From Dyella silvae (GTDB lineage Bacteria; Pseudomonadota; Gammaproteobacteria; Xanthomonadales; Rhodanobacteraceae): DNA of 64,000 nucleotides. A model generated the notes under the pieces. The model did not search any database. It was not told where the DNA came from and saw nothing but the letters and a program-made list of their open reading frames with translations. Every line of letters starts with the position of its first letter. Position 1 is the first letter of the stretch. The stretch lies in the NCBI RefSeq assembly GCF_026421305.1, contig NZ_JAPJBQ010000002.1, forward strand, positions 849,375 through 913,374, given 5' to 3'. This document shows, one piece after another, positions 43,591 to 52,826 of the stretch. A program made the translations under genes and the position numbers.

Positions 43591-45114
43591 ATGGAATCGT
43601 CGGGATTTGCGCACTGGCTCGTGGTGGTGGTGGAAACCTTTGCCGCCCTGTTTCTGCTGTTGCTGGTGCTGCTGGTCATGGTGGTGCTGGTGGTGTGGTT
43701 TGTCGATCGCAACCAGACCACCAACTCGGTGTTGCGCAACTATCCGGTCATCGGCCATTTTCGTTACTGGTTCCTGCATCTTGGCGAGTTCTTTCGCCAA
43801 TACCTGTATTCCAGCGATCGTGAAGAGTTGCCGTTCAATCGCGCGCAACGCATGTGGGTGTATCGCGCGGCCAAGAACGTCGACAACACCAATGCGTTCG
43901 GCTCCACGCGCGACCTGCGCGGTGAGGGCGTGCCGTTCTTCGTCAACGCGCCGTTTCCCTCGTTGGGCGACCGGCACGTCAAGCCGCGGCCGGTCACGTT
44001 GGGGCCGTACTCGCGCGAGCCGTACGAGCATTCGGCGTTCTTCAATATTTCGGCGATGAGCTTCGGCGCACTGTCCGCACCGGCCGTGCGCGCGCTTTCG
44101 CGTGGTGCTGCCAAGGCCGGTATCTGGATGGACACGGGTGAAGGCGGACTGGCGCCGTATCACCTCGAGGGTGGTTGCGACATCATCTTCGAGATCGGCA
44201 CGGCTAAATACGGCGTGCGTACGCCCGATGGAAAGCTCGATGATCAGAAGCTGCTGGCCATCTGCGCGCACAAGCAGGTGAAGATGGTCAGCATCAAGCT
44301 GGGCCAGGGCGCTAAGCCCGGCATGGGTGGCTTGCTGCCGGCGGTGAAGGTGACGCCGGAGATTGCCGCGATCCGCGGCATTCCCGTGGGCCAGGATTCG
44401 CAGAGTCCCAATCGCCACCTGGACATCGGCAACGTGCAGGAGTTGATGGATGCTATTCGCCATATTCGCGAACTCACCGGCAAGCCGGTCGGGTTCAAAG
44501 CGGTGTTCGGCGGCGTCGACTGGATCTCTGACCTGTGCGAGGAAGTGAAGAAGCGCGGCATTGAAAGCGCGCCCGACTTCATCATCGTCGACGGTTCGGA
44601 GGGTGGCACGGGCGCCGCGCCGCAAACGCTGATGGAAGGTGTGGGCCTGCCCTTGCATGAGGCCTTGCCGGCATTGATCGACCTGCTGGTGGTGAAGGGT
44701 TTGCGCGATCGCATCAAGGTGATCTGCTCGGGCAAGTGCATCACCGCCTACGACGTGGCATGGGCGTTGTCGATGGGTGCGGACTTCGTCAATTCCGCGC
44801 GTGGCTTCATGCTGGCGCTGGGCTGCATCCAGTCGCTGCAATGCAACCGCAATACGTGCCCCACCGGCATTACCACGCAGAATCCCAAGCTGCAGCGCGG
44901 ACTGGTGGTGACCGACAAGAGCGAGCGCGTGGCCAACTACGCCACCAATGTGATGCACGAGGTCGGCATCATCGCGCACAGCTGCGGTGTTGACGAGCCG
45001 CGTCAGCTCAATCGCACGCATTGCCGCGTGGTGGGCGACGACGGTCTCTCCGTGCCGCTGGTCAAGCTGTATCCGTATCCGGTGGCGCCGCAGGTGCCAA
45101 CACCGCAAGCTTGA
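43591..45114 (+). CDS. FMN-binding glutamate synthase family protein
   Basis: A 507-residue protein of the GltB2-like FMN-binding family: an N-terminal membrane anchor (FAALFLLLLVLLVMVVLVVW), then the glutamate synthase central barrel with SMSFGALSAPAVRALSRGAA-type flavin motifs (here AMSFGALSAPAVRALS), IKLGQGAKPGMGGLLPAVKV and VDGSEGGTGAAPQTLMEGVG. Three Cys in CIQSLQCNRNTCPTG probably hold a 3Fe-4S cluster. Its electron donor and substrate are unknown. GGAG lies 6 bp before ATG 43591; ATG 43588 is next to it. Confidence 0.92.
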   Translation: MESSGFAHWLVVVVETFAALFLLLLVLLVMVVLVVWFVDRNQTTNSVLRNYPVIGHFRYWFLHLGEFFRQYLYSSDREELPFNRAQRMWVYRAAKNVDNTNAFGSTRDLRGEGVPFFVNAPFPSLGDRHVKPRPVTLGPYSREPYEHSAFFNISAMSFGALSAPAVRALSRGAAKAGIWMDTGEGGLAPYHLEGGCDIIFEIGTAKYGVRTPDGKLDDQKLLAICAHKQVKMVSIKLGQGAKPGMGGLLPAVKVTPEIAAIRGIPVGQDSQSPNRHLDIGNVQELMDAIRHIRELTGKPVGFKAVFGGVDWISDLCEEVKKRGIESAPDFIIVDGSEGGTGAAPQTLMEGVGLPLHEALPALIDLLVVKGLRDRIKVICSGKCITAYDVAWALSMGADFVNSARGFMLALGCIQSLQCNRNTCPTGITTQNPKLQRGLVVTDKSERVANYATNVMHEVGIIAHSCGVDEPRQLNRTHCRVVGDDGLSVPLVKLYPYPVAPQVPTPQA

Positions 45115-45125
45115 TCAGGTAGAGA

Positions 45126-45152
45126 AAACGGCCGGCGTCATGCCGGCCGTTT
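45126..45152 (+). terminator. Terminator hairpin after the FMN glutamate synthase-like gene
   Basis: A perfect 11-bp stem AAACGGCCGGC/GCCGGCCGTTT with a GTCAT loop lies 12 bp past the stop at 45114. It ends in TTT and may serve both strands, since the convergent bpt gene ends at 45255. Confidence 0.8.
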
Positions 45153-45254
45153 GAGTCGACCGCACTCGCATCGGTGATGCATGGCGACGCGGCGTCGACG
45201 TGCCAGGACTTCAGCGGAGAGTTCGCTTAGCTGCTACTGCAGGGTGCGACGATG

Positions 45255-45965
45255 TCAGTCGTCCGCCATCTCCACCCAGCCCTCGCTGGTGCGGATCTGC
45301 AGAGGGCGGAACCGGCGCTTGTAATCCATCTTCGGGTGCCCGGCGATCCAGAACCCCAAATAGATCCAGGGCAGGCCTCGGCGCCTGGCCATGGCGACTT
45401 GCTGCAGGATGGCAAACGTGCCCAGGCCACGCTCCGTTTCTTCCGGGTCGTAGAACGTATAGACGGCCGAAAGGCCTTGCTGGCACACGTCGGTCACCGC
45501 CACACCGAGCAAGTGCGAGCCCTTGCGGAATTCCAGAAACATCGTGGGACTCCACGGCGCGGTAAGAAACCGGCGGAAGTCACTGGCGTCGGCCTCGTCC
45601 ATGCCGCCACCGGGATGACGCTGCCGCAAGTAGCGCTCATACAGCGCATGCCGCTCAGCGTTGTAGCCCGCCATGGACTCCACCACCTGCAGATCGGCAT
45701 TGCGCTTGAGGCAGCGGCGCTGGCTGCGGTCGGGGGTGAAACCGGTGACGTCAATGCGACACGGTGTGCAGGCCCGGCAGTTGCTGCAATAGGGGTAGTA
45801 GAGGTGACCGCCAGCGCGGCGGAATCCACGCTCCAGAGCCGGGCCATACAGCTGGTCGAGCTGCGGCGCGGCCGGGTCGATCACCAGGTTCTGTGCCGTG
45901 CGCTCAGCAAAATAACCGCAGGTGTGCGGCAGGGTTTGGAAGAGGCGGACACGGTCGGATCGCAT
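45255..45965 (-). CDS. bpt: Aspartate/glutamate leucyltransferase Bpt (N-end rule)
   Basis: A 236-residue leucyl/arginyl-protein transferase of the Ate1-related Bpt family, which attaches Leu to N-terminal Asp or Glu and so marks proteins for ClpS/ClpAP. The Cys-rich N-terminal motif YYPYCSNCRACTPCRIDVTG is at about residues 57-76, and the C-terminal domain contains VYTFYDPEETERGLGTFAIL and IYLGFWIAGHPKMDYKRRFR. Length and motifs are normal. The small DUF2007-like gene lies about 80 bp upstream on the same strand. Confidence 0.96.
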   Translation of the reverse strand: MRSDRVRLFQTLPHTCGYFAERTAQNLVIDPAAPQLDQLYGPALERGFRRAGGHLYYPYCSNCRACTPCRIDVTGFTPDRSQRRCLKRNADLQVVESMAGYNAERHALYERYLRQRHPGGGMDEADASDFRRFLTAPWSPTMFLEFRKGSHLLGVAVTDVCQQGLSAVYTFYDPEETERGLGTFAILQQVAMARRRGLPWIYLGFWIAGHPKMDYKRRFRPLQIRTSEGWVEMADD

Positions 45966-46041
45966 GGTCCGATTCTATGTCCGTAAAGGGTCGACGTGTG
46001 AGTAGGAAAATGCCGATAAATAGAGTCGGCTGGGGCGGCGA

Positions 46042-46434
46042 CTAGATGACACCCATGTAACGGAGCATGAGAACGACGAAAGCGCCCGCAACGGCCAGCA
46101 TGACAATGCGGCGGATCCGGTTGGCGACGCTCTGGCGTTTCAAGTCCGGCGAGGGGTTGCGGGCCAGGGCCAGCTCTTCGCCGTGGCGGATGACCGGCTC
46201 GATACCCAGCTCCTTGAGCACGGCGCGAGCCGCCGTGTAGTCGTCCGCCTTGCTCACCCATACCTGGGCCCAGTTGTCGCGGTTCTCCTGACGCTGCGAG
46301 TAGCTGAAGCGCTGGTAGCTGGCCTTTTTCCAGTTGGAGCGGTTCTCGACCGTGCAGTCGATGCCTTTCTCAGTGAGCAGCGCGACAACGCGATCGATGT
46401 TTTCCGGGCGGGGCGAGGTGTAGAGCTGACGCAT
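46042..46434 (-). CDS. DUF2007-like small protein with C-terminal membrane helix
   Basis: A 130-residue protein. The first 85 residues (MRQLYTSPRPENIDRVVALL, then KGIDCTVENRSNWKKASYQR) resemble the putative signal-transducing DUF2007 fold; similar Xanthomonas proteins have been labelled pathogenicity-like. A single membrane helix (IVMLAVAGAFVVLMLRYMG) ends the protein. No function is known. GGCTTTC precedes ATG 46434, a weak ribosome-binding site. Confidence 0.85.
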   Translation of the reverse strand: MRQLYTSPRPENIDRVVALLTEKGIDCTVENRSNWKKASYQRFSYSQRQENRDNWAQVWVSKADDYTAARAVLKELGIEPVIRHGEELALARNPSPDLKRQSVANRIRRIVMLAVAGAFVVLMLRYMGVI

Positions 46435-46556
46435 GGTGAAAGCCTTTCGTTCGTCGCCGGGGCGCGTGGCGGGGATGTGCTGGCCCGGCCAGCCTCATGG
46501 CGCGACGGTGGTCGCGCCTATGGCATGGGCCGATTTTACTACGCTGGGCTCTCGCC

Positions 46557-47420
46557 TCAGTTGCGCAGACGGATGAGGCCTTCCTGCGCGGTCGAGGCCA
46601 CCAGGCGGCCGTCACGGCTGAAGATCTGGCCGCGGGCTAGGCCACGGGCACCCTGGGCGGTCGGGCTGTCGAAGGAGTAGAGCAGCCAGTCGTCCACGCG
46701 GAACGGCCGGTGGAACCAGAGCGCATGGTCCAGGCTCGCCATCTGCACGTTGTGGGTGTAGTACGAGATGCCGTGCGGCAGGGTGGCCGTGCCAATCAGG
46801 TTGAAGTCCGAGGCGTAGGCCAGCATGGCGCGGTGCAGGCCCGGCGAGTCGCCGATCGGCGCGGTCAGGCGGAACCAGATGTGCTGGAACGGCGGGCGCT
46901 TCACCGGATGCAGCTTGTCCTGCGGCCACACATGGCGGAACTCGAACGGTGCGTCCACGCCCAGCCAGCGCTGCAGCTTTTCGGGCAGCTTGGCCAGCTG
47001 TTCCGGCGGCAACGGGCTCATTGGGTCGATGTCCTCGGGCATGGGCACTTCGGGCATGGACGACTGGTGCTCGAAACCGGTCTCAGGCACCTGGAACGAG
47101 ATGGAGCCATTGAGAATGGGCTGGCCATGCTGGATCGCCACTACGCGCCGGGCGGAGAACGTGCCGCCGTCACGGGCGCGTTCCACGTTGTAGACGATGG
47201 GCGCGTTGATGTCGCCGGCACGCAGGAAATAAGCGTGCATGGAGTGCGCTTCGCGTTCCGGTTCTACCGTCTGCTGCGCGGCCGCCAGAGCCTGGCCCAG
47301 CACCTGGCCGCCGAACACGAAATGCGTGCCGATATCCCGGCTCTGGCCGCGGAACAGGTTGTCCTCCAACCGCTCCAGTTCAAGCAGGTCGACGAGTTCG
47401 CGGACGTGGGTTTCCGTCAT
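46557..47420 (-). CDS. tesB: Acyl-CoA thioesterase II (TesB)
   Basis: A 287-residue double-hotdog thioesterase that hydrolyses acyl-CoAs. Typical segments include HFVFGGQVLGQALAAAQQTV near the N-terminus, SFQVPETGFEHQSSMPEVPM in the middle, LAYASDFNLIGTATLPHGIS with the active-site Asp of the DLxL region, SLDHALWFHRPFRVDDWLLY, and the C-terminal end STAQEGLIR with the active-site Gln. The frame is open further upstream but that part is Arg/Pro-rich and antisense to nothing conserved. ATG 47420 (MTETHVREL) is the standard start for the family. Confidence 0.96.
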   Translation of the reverse strand: MTETHVRELVDLLELERLEDNLFRGQSRDIGTHFVFGGQVLGQALAAAQQTVEPEREAHSMHAYFLRAGDINAPIVYNVERARDGGTFSARRVVAIQHGQPILNGSISFQVPETGFEHQSSMPEVPMPEDIDPMSPLPPEQLAKLPEKLQRWLGVDAPFEFRHVWPQDKLHPVKRPPFQHIWFRLTAPIGDSPGLHRAMLAYASDFNLIGTATLPHGISYYTHNVQMASLDHALWFHRPFRVDDWLLYSFDSPTAQGARGLARGQIFSRDGRLVASTAQEGLIRLRN

Positions 47421-47479
47421 GGAAAGGTGCTCGGGGCAAAGAAGACGCGCGATTATAGCGGGCGGCCCATGGTGCCGCG

Positions 47480-48046
47480 TCAGAGACCCGCGGCGGTGAT
47501 CCGCTGCAATCCGCTGCCATCCAGCACCTCGGCCCAGGGGAACATCGGGCCCGGGTCGAGCTTGCGCGGCACCTCCACTGACGGGTCGTCGGTGGCGGGC
47601 AGGCGGGCGAGGTCCAGATCTTCGTGGCCGGCGATCAGGCGCAGCTGCGGGTAGTCCTGGCGGAGCTGCGCGAGCAGGGCGCGCAGGGCGGCGAGCTGAG
47701 CCGGGGGGTACGGCTCGGTCATGGTCTGGCGCCCGGCGTGCCACCAGTCCGGGTACCGGCCCAGATTCACCAGCTCGATGCCGATCGAGTTGGGGTTGTG
47801 GCCGCGCACATGGTGGGCCACCCGGGTACCCGGCACATAGCGGTAAATACTGCCGTCGCGGTCGATGTAGTAGTGGCCGCTGGCCCCCGCGCCGCTTTCG
47901 TACAGCACGCGCTCACCGTACTCACGGGCCGTGGCGAGATCGGGCAGCTCAGTGCAGTGGATAACCACCATCTCCACCGCGCTGGCAGGGCGCTCGGGCA
48001 ACAGGGGAACGTAGGGCAGGGGCTGGTCGATAACGTTCACGGTCAT
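47480..48046 (-). CDS. N-acetylmuramoyl-L-alanine amidase (Amidase_2, AmpD-like)
   Basis: A 188-residue zinc amidase of the Amidase_2 family. The first zinc His is in VVIHCTELPD (about residue 30), SGHYYIDRDGSIYRYVPGTR and VAHHVRGHNPNSIGIELVN form the conserved core, and LIAGHEDLD carries the second His. No signal peptide is visible, so it may be a cytosolic AmpD-type enzyme recycling anhydromuropeptides, though a classical ampD elsewhere cannot be excluded. It starts at ATG 48046, 66 bp from the divergent hydrolase gene. Confidence 0.92.
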   Translation of the reverse strand: MTVNVIDQPLPYVPLLPERPASAVEMVVIHCTELPDLATAREYGERVLYESGAGASGHYYIDRDGSIYRYVPGTRVAHHVRGHNPNSIGIELVNLGRYPDWWHAGRQTMTEPYPPAQLAALRALLAQLRQDYPQLRLIAGHEDLDLARLPATDDPSVEVPRKLDPGPMFPWAEVLDGSGLQRITAAGL

Positions 48047-48112
48047 ACAGGGAGTCTCTCATGCTCGCCTGTTACGATGCGCGGCCTGATGGATGCAGTT
48101 TCGGAGACCGCT

Positions 48113-48637
48113 ATGCGCGGCCAGATCATTCTTTCGCACGGTTCGGACTCCGGTCCGGACGCCACCAAGGTCAGCGTGCTGGCCGCTTTCGCCGAGTCGC
48201 TGGGCTGGAAGACCCTGCGCCCGGATTACCGCAACGATGATGTCCGGGGCTTCGCCGGTTCGGTCGATCCGCGCCTTGAACGCCTCACAGCGGCCATCGA
48301 TAGCCTGGATGCGCCACCCGTACTGGTGGGCTCGAGCATGGGCTCGTTCGTGTCCGGCCTGGTCTCGCTGCAGCGTCCTGTGGCCGGTCTGTTCCTGCTG
48401 GCGACCCCAAGCGAGATACCGGGTTACCGCCAACCTTTCGACCTGAGTGAAGGCGTGCCTACCATGCTCTATCACGGCTGGAAGGATGACGTGTGTCCGC
48501 CGGAGGGCGTGCTGGCTTTCGCCGGCCGCCGCCGTTTGCCGCTGATCATGGTCGATGACGACCATCGTCTGGGCGACAGCGTCGAGCGCATTGTCGAGCA
48601 GTTCGGCTTGTTCCTTACCCAGCTGGATGCCGCATGA
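48113..48637 (+). CDS. Small alpha/beta hydrolase
   Basis: A 174-residue alpha/beta hydrolase. The nucleophile elbow is VLVGSSMGSFVSGLV (Ser in GSSMG), the oxyanion-type start is IILSHGSDSGPDATKVSVLA, and the likely catalytic His is in MVDDDHRLGDSVERIV, with Asp in HGWKDDVCPPE. It is small, without a lid domain, and the substrate is unknown. GGAGACC before ATG 48113 fixes the start. Its stop overlaps the rlmKL start by 4 bp (ATGA), so it is translated together with the rRNA methyltransferase. Confidence 0.9.
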   Translation: MRGQIILSHGSDSGPDATKVSVLAAFAESLGWKTLRPDYRNDDVRGFAGSVDPRLERLTAAIDSLDAPPVLVGSSMGSFVSGLVSLQRPVAGLFLLATPSEIPGYRQPFDLSEGVPTMLYHGWKDDVCPPEGVLAFAGRRRLPLIMVDDDHRLGDSVERIVEQFGLFLTQLDAA

Positions 48638-50829
48638 GCGCCTTCTTCGCCACTTGCCCGAAGGGGCTGGAATACCTGCTGCGCGACGAACTGGCTGCCA
48701 TGGGCGCAGCGGACGTCAGGGAAGCGCTGGCTGGCGTGCATTTCTCCGGCACACTGGAAACCGCTTATCGCGCCTGTTTGTGGTCGCGTCTGGCCAGTCG
48801 CGTGCTGATGCCGCTGGCGGAGTTCGATGCAGCCACGGATGACGCGCTTTATGCCGGCGTGCAAGCCATCGACTGGTCGCAACACCTCGCCTCGCACGCC
48901 ACCCTGGCGGTGGACGCCAACTCGGCGCAGAGCAAGCTGACGCACAGTCAGTTCATTGCGCAGCGCGTGAAGGATGCCGTAGTCGATCAGTTCCGGCAGC
49001 GCGACGGTTCGCGCCCGGGTGTGGACACCGACGAGCCCGACGTACGCATCAACCTGCGCTTGCGCCGCGATCGCGCCACGCTGTCGATTGATCTCGCAGG
49101 TGCGCCTTTACATCGCCGTGGCTGGCGCGAACTACAGGGCGAGGCACCGCTCAAGGAAAACCTGGCCGCCGCCATGCTGCTGCGTGCGCGTTGGCCGGAG
49201 GTGTATGCCGAGGGCGGCGCCTTGCTCGACCCCATGTGCGGCTCCGGCACCCTGCTGATCGAGGGCGCCTGGATGGCTGCCGATGTGGCGCCGGGTCTGC
49301 ATCGCGAGTATTACGGCTTCCTCGGCTGGGCCCAGCACGACATTGCCGTGTGGCGTGCCTTGCTGGACGACGCGCGGCAACGCGCCGAAGCCGGTCTGCG
49401 CGCGCTGCGCAGCTGCTTCTTCGGCAGCGATGCCGACCCGCGCATGGTGCAGACGGCCAAGCGCAACGCGCAGGAAGCAGGCGTGGCCGGCTTCTTCACG
49501 CTGGACAAGCACGACGTCACGCACGTGTCACCGCCGCCCGGCTGTGGCCGGGGTCTGGTCATCACCAATCCGCCTTACGGCGAACGCCTTGGCGACCGGG
49601 CCGACATGCCTCGCCTCTACCGGGCACTGGGCGAGACGTTGCGCGAACGCTTCGCCGGCTGGCGCGCCGCTGTGCTGGCGGGCGACACGGAGCTTGGCCA
49701 AGCCATCCCGCTCCGGGCCGAGAAGAAATACGCGCTCTACAACGGCGCGCTGGAAACCGTGTTGCTGGTCTTCGAACTGCATGCGCGCAGCGAAGCGCCG
49801 CGCGAAGTGAAGCCGTTGTCCGAAGGCGCGCAGATGCTGCGCAACCGCCTGGAGAAAAACGTGCGCCACCTGCGCAAGCGGCTGGAGCGCGAAGAGATTC
49901 ATTGCTGGCGCGCCTACGATCAGGATCTGCCCGAATACGCGGCGGCCATCGACGTGTACGGCCAGGTGAAGGGTGGGCCCTGGCTGCATATCCAGGAGTA
50001 CCGCGCGCCGGCCGATATCCCGGCGGAAACCGCCAGGCACCGCCTGCGCGAGATCGTACGGGTGGCAGGCGAGGTGCTTGGGGTGCCGCGCGAGCGCATC
50101 GCCCTGAAGACGCGCGAGCGCGGCAAGGGCGGCTCCAAATACGGCCAGTTTGACCAGCGCGGCGAGTTCATCGAGGTGGCCGAAGGCGGCCTGCGCTTCC
50201 TGGTCAATCTCACGGATTATCTGGATACGGGATTGTTCATCGATCACCGGCTGGTGCGCGCCAAGGTGCGCGAGCTGGCGTCCGGCCGGCGCTTCCTCAA
50301 CCTGTTTGCCTATACCGCGACTGCGAGCGTCTATGCGGCCGCTGGCGGGGCGCGCGACACCACCAGCGTGGACCTCTCGGCCACCTATCTGGACTGGGCC
50401 TCGCGTAACCTGTCGCTGAACGGATACACCGGCGCGGGACACCGCCTGATGCAGGCGGATGCGATGACGTTCCTGCAACGGGACCGCGAACGCTATGGCT
50501 TGATCTACGTCGATCCGCCGACGTTCTCCAACTCCAAAAGAGCGGAGGATTTTGACGTTCAGCGCGATCACGTTCAGTTGCTGCTGGCGTGTGCCGACCG
50601 CCTCACCGCAGACGGCGTCATCGTGTTTTCGAACAATTTCCGACGCTTCAAGCTGGATCATGAAGCGCTGGCTGAACGGTTCAGCGTGGATGACTGGAGC
50701 GCGCCAAGCATCCCGTTCGACTTCACCCGGCGTTCGGATATCCATGGCTGCTGGTTGCTGCGTTTGCACGCCCAGGCGTCGCCCTGGGGCGACAGTGTGA
50801 ACCACGTCCGCAATCAGGGTAGGCGCTAA
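48634..50829 (+). CDS. rlmL: Bifunctional 23S rRNA methyltransferase RlmKL
   Basis: A 731-residue fusion enzyme making m2G2445 and m7G2069 in 23S rRNA. The N-terminal part has a THUMP domain (about 45-155) and the RlmL methyltransferase with GGALLDPMCGSGTLLIEGAW and the NPPYGERLGD motif. The C-terminal RlmK half has RFLNLFAYTATASVYAAAGG and YVDPPTFSNSKRAEDFDVQ. The length matches the E. coli enzyme. It overlaps the hydrolase gene and runs to 50829. Confidence 0.98.
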   Translation: MSAFFATCPKGLEYLLRDELAAMGAADVREALAGVHFSGTLETAYRACLWSRLASRVLMPLAEFDAATDDALYAGVQAIDWSQHLASHATLAVDANSAQSKLTHSQFIAQRVKDAVVDQFRQRDGSRPGVDTDEPDVRINLRLRRDRATLSIDLAGAPLHRRGWRELQGEAPLKENLAAAMLLRARWPEVYAEGGALLDPMCGSGTLLIEGAWMAADVAPGLHREYYGFLGWAQHDIAVWRALLDDARQRAEAGLRALRSCFFGSDADPRMVQTAKRNAQEAGVAGFFTLDKHDVTHVSPPPGCGRGLVITNPPYGERLGDRADMPRLYRALGETLRERFAGWRAAVLAGDTELGQAIPLRAEKKYALYNGALETVLLVFELHARSEAPREVKPLSEGAQMLRNRLEKNVRHLRKRLEREEIHCWRAYDQDLPEYAAAIDVYGQVKGGPWLHIQEYRAPADIPAETARHRLREIVRVAGEVLGVPRERIALKTRERGKGGSKYGQFDQRGEFIEVAEGGLRFLVNLTDYLDTGLFIDHRLVRAKVRELASGRRFLNLFAYTATASVYAAAGGARDTTSVDLSATYLDWASRNLSLNGYTGAGHRLMQADAMTFLQRDRERYGLIYVDPPTFSNSKRAEDFDVQRDHVQLLLACADRLTADGVIVFSNNFRRFKLDHEALAERFSVDDWSAPSIPFDFTRRSDIHGCWLLRLHAQASPWGDSVNHVRNQGRR

Positions 50830-50955
50830 ACGCTTTCACGCGTTCTACTCAGTGCGGATTCAGCGCGAAAGTCAGAGCATGGTGCACGGCAAAGAGCGGT
50901 GGAAGGCAGTTCGAGTCCTTCTACCGGAATCAAGCCTCCCTAGGGAGACAACCTC

Positions 50956-51297
50956 ATGAACAAAACAAAGACTTCCATCGTCAAGCGCGTTGTTGTGGCA
51001 ACTGCCATGCTGGTCGGCTGTGCTGCCGTTGCCCCAGCTTTCGCCGGCCACGTAAGCGTGAACATTGGCGTGGGTCTGCCAGCGGTGGGCGTTGGTTACT
51101 ACGCGCCGGCACCGGTGGTCTATGCACCGCCGCCGCCGGTCTACTACGCGCCGGCTCCGGTGTATTACGCTCCGGCCCCGGTGTATTACGGCCCGGGCGT
51201 AGGCGCCACGGTCATTTATGGTGGTCGCGGCGGCTACTACCGTCACGATCATGATCGCTACTACTATCGCGACGGTTACCGTCACTACGGTCACTGA
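50956..51297 (+). CDS. Secreted Tyr/Pro-repeat protein with His/Tyr-rich tail
   Basis: A 113-residue exported protein. A signal peptide with a basic start (MNKTKTSIVKRVVVATAMLV, cleavage near AFA) precedes a short hydrophobic stretch and then tandem YAPAPVYY/YAPPPPVYY repeats (about residues 50-77). The C-terminus is Tyr-, His-, Arg- and Gly-rich (RHDHDRYYYRDGYRHYGH). Such proteins are common, of unknown function, and may bind metals or the cell wall. GGGAGACAACCTC precedes ATG 50956. A good terminator follows. Confidence 0.85.
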   Translation: MNKTKTSIVKRVVVATAMLVGCAAVAPAFAGHVSVNIGVGLPAVGVGYYAPAPVVYAPPPPVYYAPAPVYYAPAPVYYGPGVGATVIYGGRGGYYRHDHDRYYYRDGYRHYGH

Positions 51298-51325
51298 TCC
51301 GCGCCAGGGTTATACGCCCATGGTA

Positions 51326-51351
51326 CGAAGCCCGGCTTATGCCGGGCTTCG
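51326..51351 (+). terminator. Terminator hairpin
   Basis: An 11-bp perfect stem CGAAGCCCGGC/GCCGGGCTTCG with a TTAT loop lies about 28 bp past the secreted repeat protein stop. TCGTTT follows. Confidence 0.8.
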
Positions 51352-51572
51352 TCGTTTCCGAGGCAGCCGATGCCATGCGATGCACCGGTCGGATAACGGA
51401 TTCGATGGATGACGAGATGCGCATTGTCAGCCAGCCGCCATCTTCACATCACACGATTTGAACGGTCGCTGCGGCATGGTGCGCGCATGTCACAGTGCGA
51501 CGTCCGCCGTTCGAGTTATGCGCATACGCTCCATGGTGCGGAGTGCGAGGCCGTCCTTAGCAGGAGGCGGCA

Positions 51573-52826
51573 ATGACATTGGCGCAATCGGCCGTTCAAG
51601 CCGAGGCGCTGATGCTGCGATTCCGGCGAATCCGCTCCCGCAGCATCGCCTTATGCGCACCGCTCAGTGCCGAAGACATGATGGTGCAATCCATGCCGGA
51701 GGCGAGTCCGGCCAAATGGCACCTGGCCCATACCACATGGTTCTTCGAACAGTTCGTGCTCGAGCGCGACCCTGCGTATCGGTCGTTGCATCCGGAGTGG
51801 CACTACCTGTTCAACTCGTACTACCAGACCGTCGGGCCGATGCATGCGCGGCCGCGACGCGGGTTGTTGTCGCGTCCCGGTGTGTCGCAGATTCGTGACT
51901 ATCGCGAGCGCGTCGACGACGCCGTGAGCGAGCGGCTGTTGCGTGGCGTCGATGCAACCACTCAGGCGATCATCGAACTGGGTCTTGAACACGAGCAGCA
52001 ACACCAGGAGTTGTTGCTCACCGATATCAAGCACGCGTTTGCTTCCAACCCGCTGCTGCCGGCTTACACGGCGCCACTGGCACCGGCGAAAAACCGTTCG
52101 CCGGTGACGCTGGAATTCTTGCCGGGTCGCGAAGGCGTGACAGACATCGGTCACGAAGGGGCAGACTTTGCGTTCGACAACGAGTCGCCCCGGCATTGCG
52201 CACTATTGTCGCCGCACGCGCTGGCGAACCGGCTCGTGACCAATGCCGAATACGCTGCCTTCGTGCACGACGGCGGTTATCGCGAACCGTCGCTGTGGCT
52301 CTCCGATGGATGGGACACGGTGTGCCGTGAGCAGTGGCAACGCCCGCTGTACTGGCAGGAAGACCTGTCCAGCGAGTTCACTCTCGCGGGTGTGCAACCC
52401 ATCGACCCCGACGCGCCGGTAAGTCATATCAGCTATTACGAGGCCGATGCCTTCGCACGTTGGGCCGGTGCGCGTCTTCCCACTGAAGCGGAGTGGGAAA
52501 GTGCGGCATCGGGGTTGACGGTGCAGGGCAATCTTCTCGATGCGCACGCCTTGCATCCGCAGTCGGCTGCGTCGGGGACGGGCTTGCTGCAGATGTTTGG
52601 CGACGTGTGGGAGTGGACCGCTTCGCCCTACGTCAGCTATCCCGGGTTTCGGCCGCTCTCGGGCTCACTGGGTGAATACAACGGCAAATTCATGTGCGGG
52701 CAATGGGTGCTGCGCGGTGGCTCGTGTGTCACGCCGCGCGAACACATTCGCGCGAGTTACCGGAATTTCTTTCCGCCCCATGCACGCTGGCAATTCATGG
52801 GGATTCGATTGGGTCAAGACCGATGA
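51573..52826 (+). CDS. egtB: Ergothioneine biosynthesis protein EgtB (sulfoxide synthase)
   Basis: A 417-residue non-haem iron enzyme that joins hercynine and a thiol donor to form the sulfoxide precursor of ergothioneine. The DinB-like N-terminal domain carries the iron ligands His 53 (KWHLAHTTWFFEQ) and His 140/144 (LEHEQQHQELLL), and the C-terminal FGE-sulfatase-like domain includes GARLPTEAEWESAA and GDVWEWTASPYVSYPGF, ending with the usual GSCVTPREHIRASYRNFF. AGGAGG 7 bp before ATG 51573 fixes the start. It overlaps egtD by 4 bp. Confidence 0.97.
   Translation: MTLAQSAVQAEALMLRFRRIRSRSIALCAPLSAEDMMVQSMPEASPAKWHLAHTTWFFEQFVLERDPAYRSLHPEWHYLFNSYYQTVGPMHARPRRGLLSRPGVSQIRDYRERVDDAVSERLLRGVDATTQAIIELGLEHEQQHQELLLTDIKHAFASNPLLPAYTAPLAPAKNRSPVTLEFLPGREGVTDIGHEGADFAFDNESPRHCALLSPHALANRLVTNAEYAAFVHDGGYREPSLWLSDGWDTVCREQWQRPLYWQEDLSSEFTLAGVQPIDPDAPVSHISYYEADAFARWAGARLPTEAEWESAASGLTVQGNLLDAHALHPQSAASGTGLLQMFGDVWEWTASPYVSYPGFRPLSGSLGEYNGKFMCGQWVLRGGSCVTPREHIRASYRNFFPPHARWQFMGIRLGQDR

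Noticed and set aside
43387..45108. A 573-codon open frame antisense to the FMN glutamate synthase-like gene
   Set aside because: Same reasoning: His/Arg-rich shadow of a conserved gene.
50895..50940. tRNA-like TTCGAGTCC segment
   Set aside because: The TTCGAGTCC resembles a T-arm, but the stem is wrong and no acceptor stem, D-arm or anticodon arm can be drawn.
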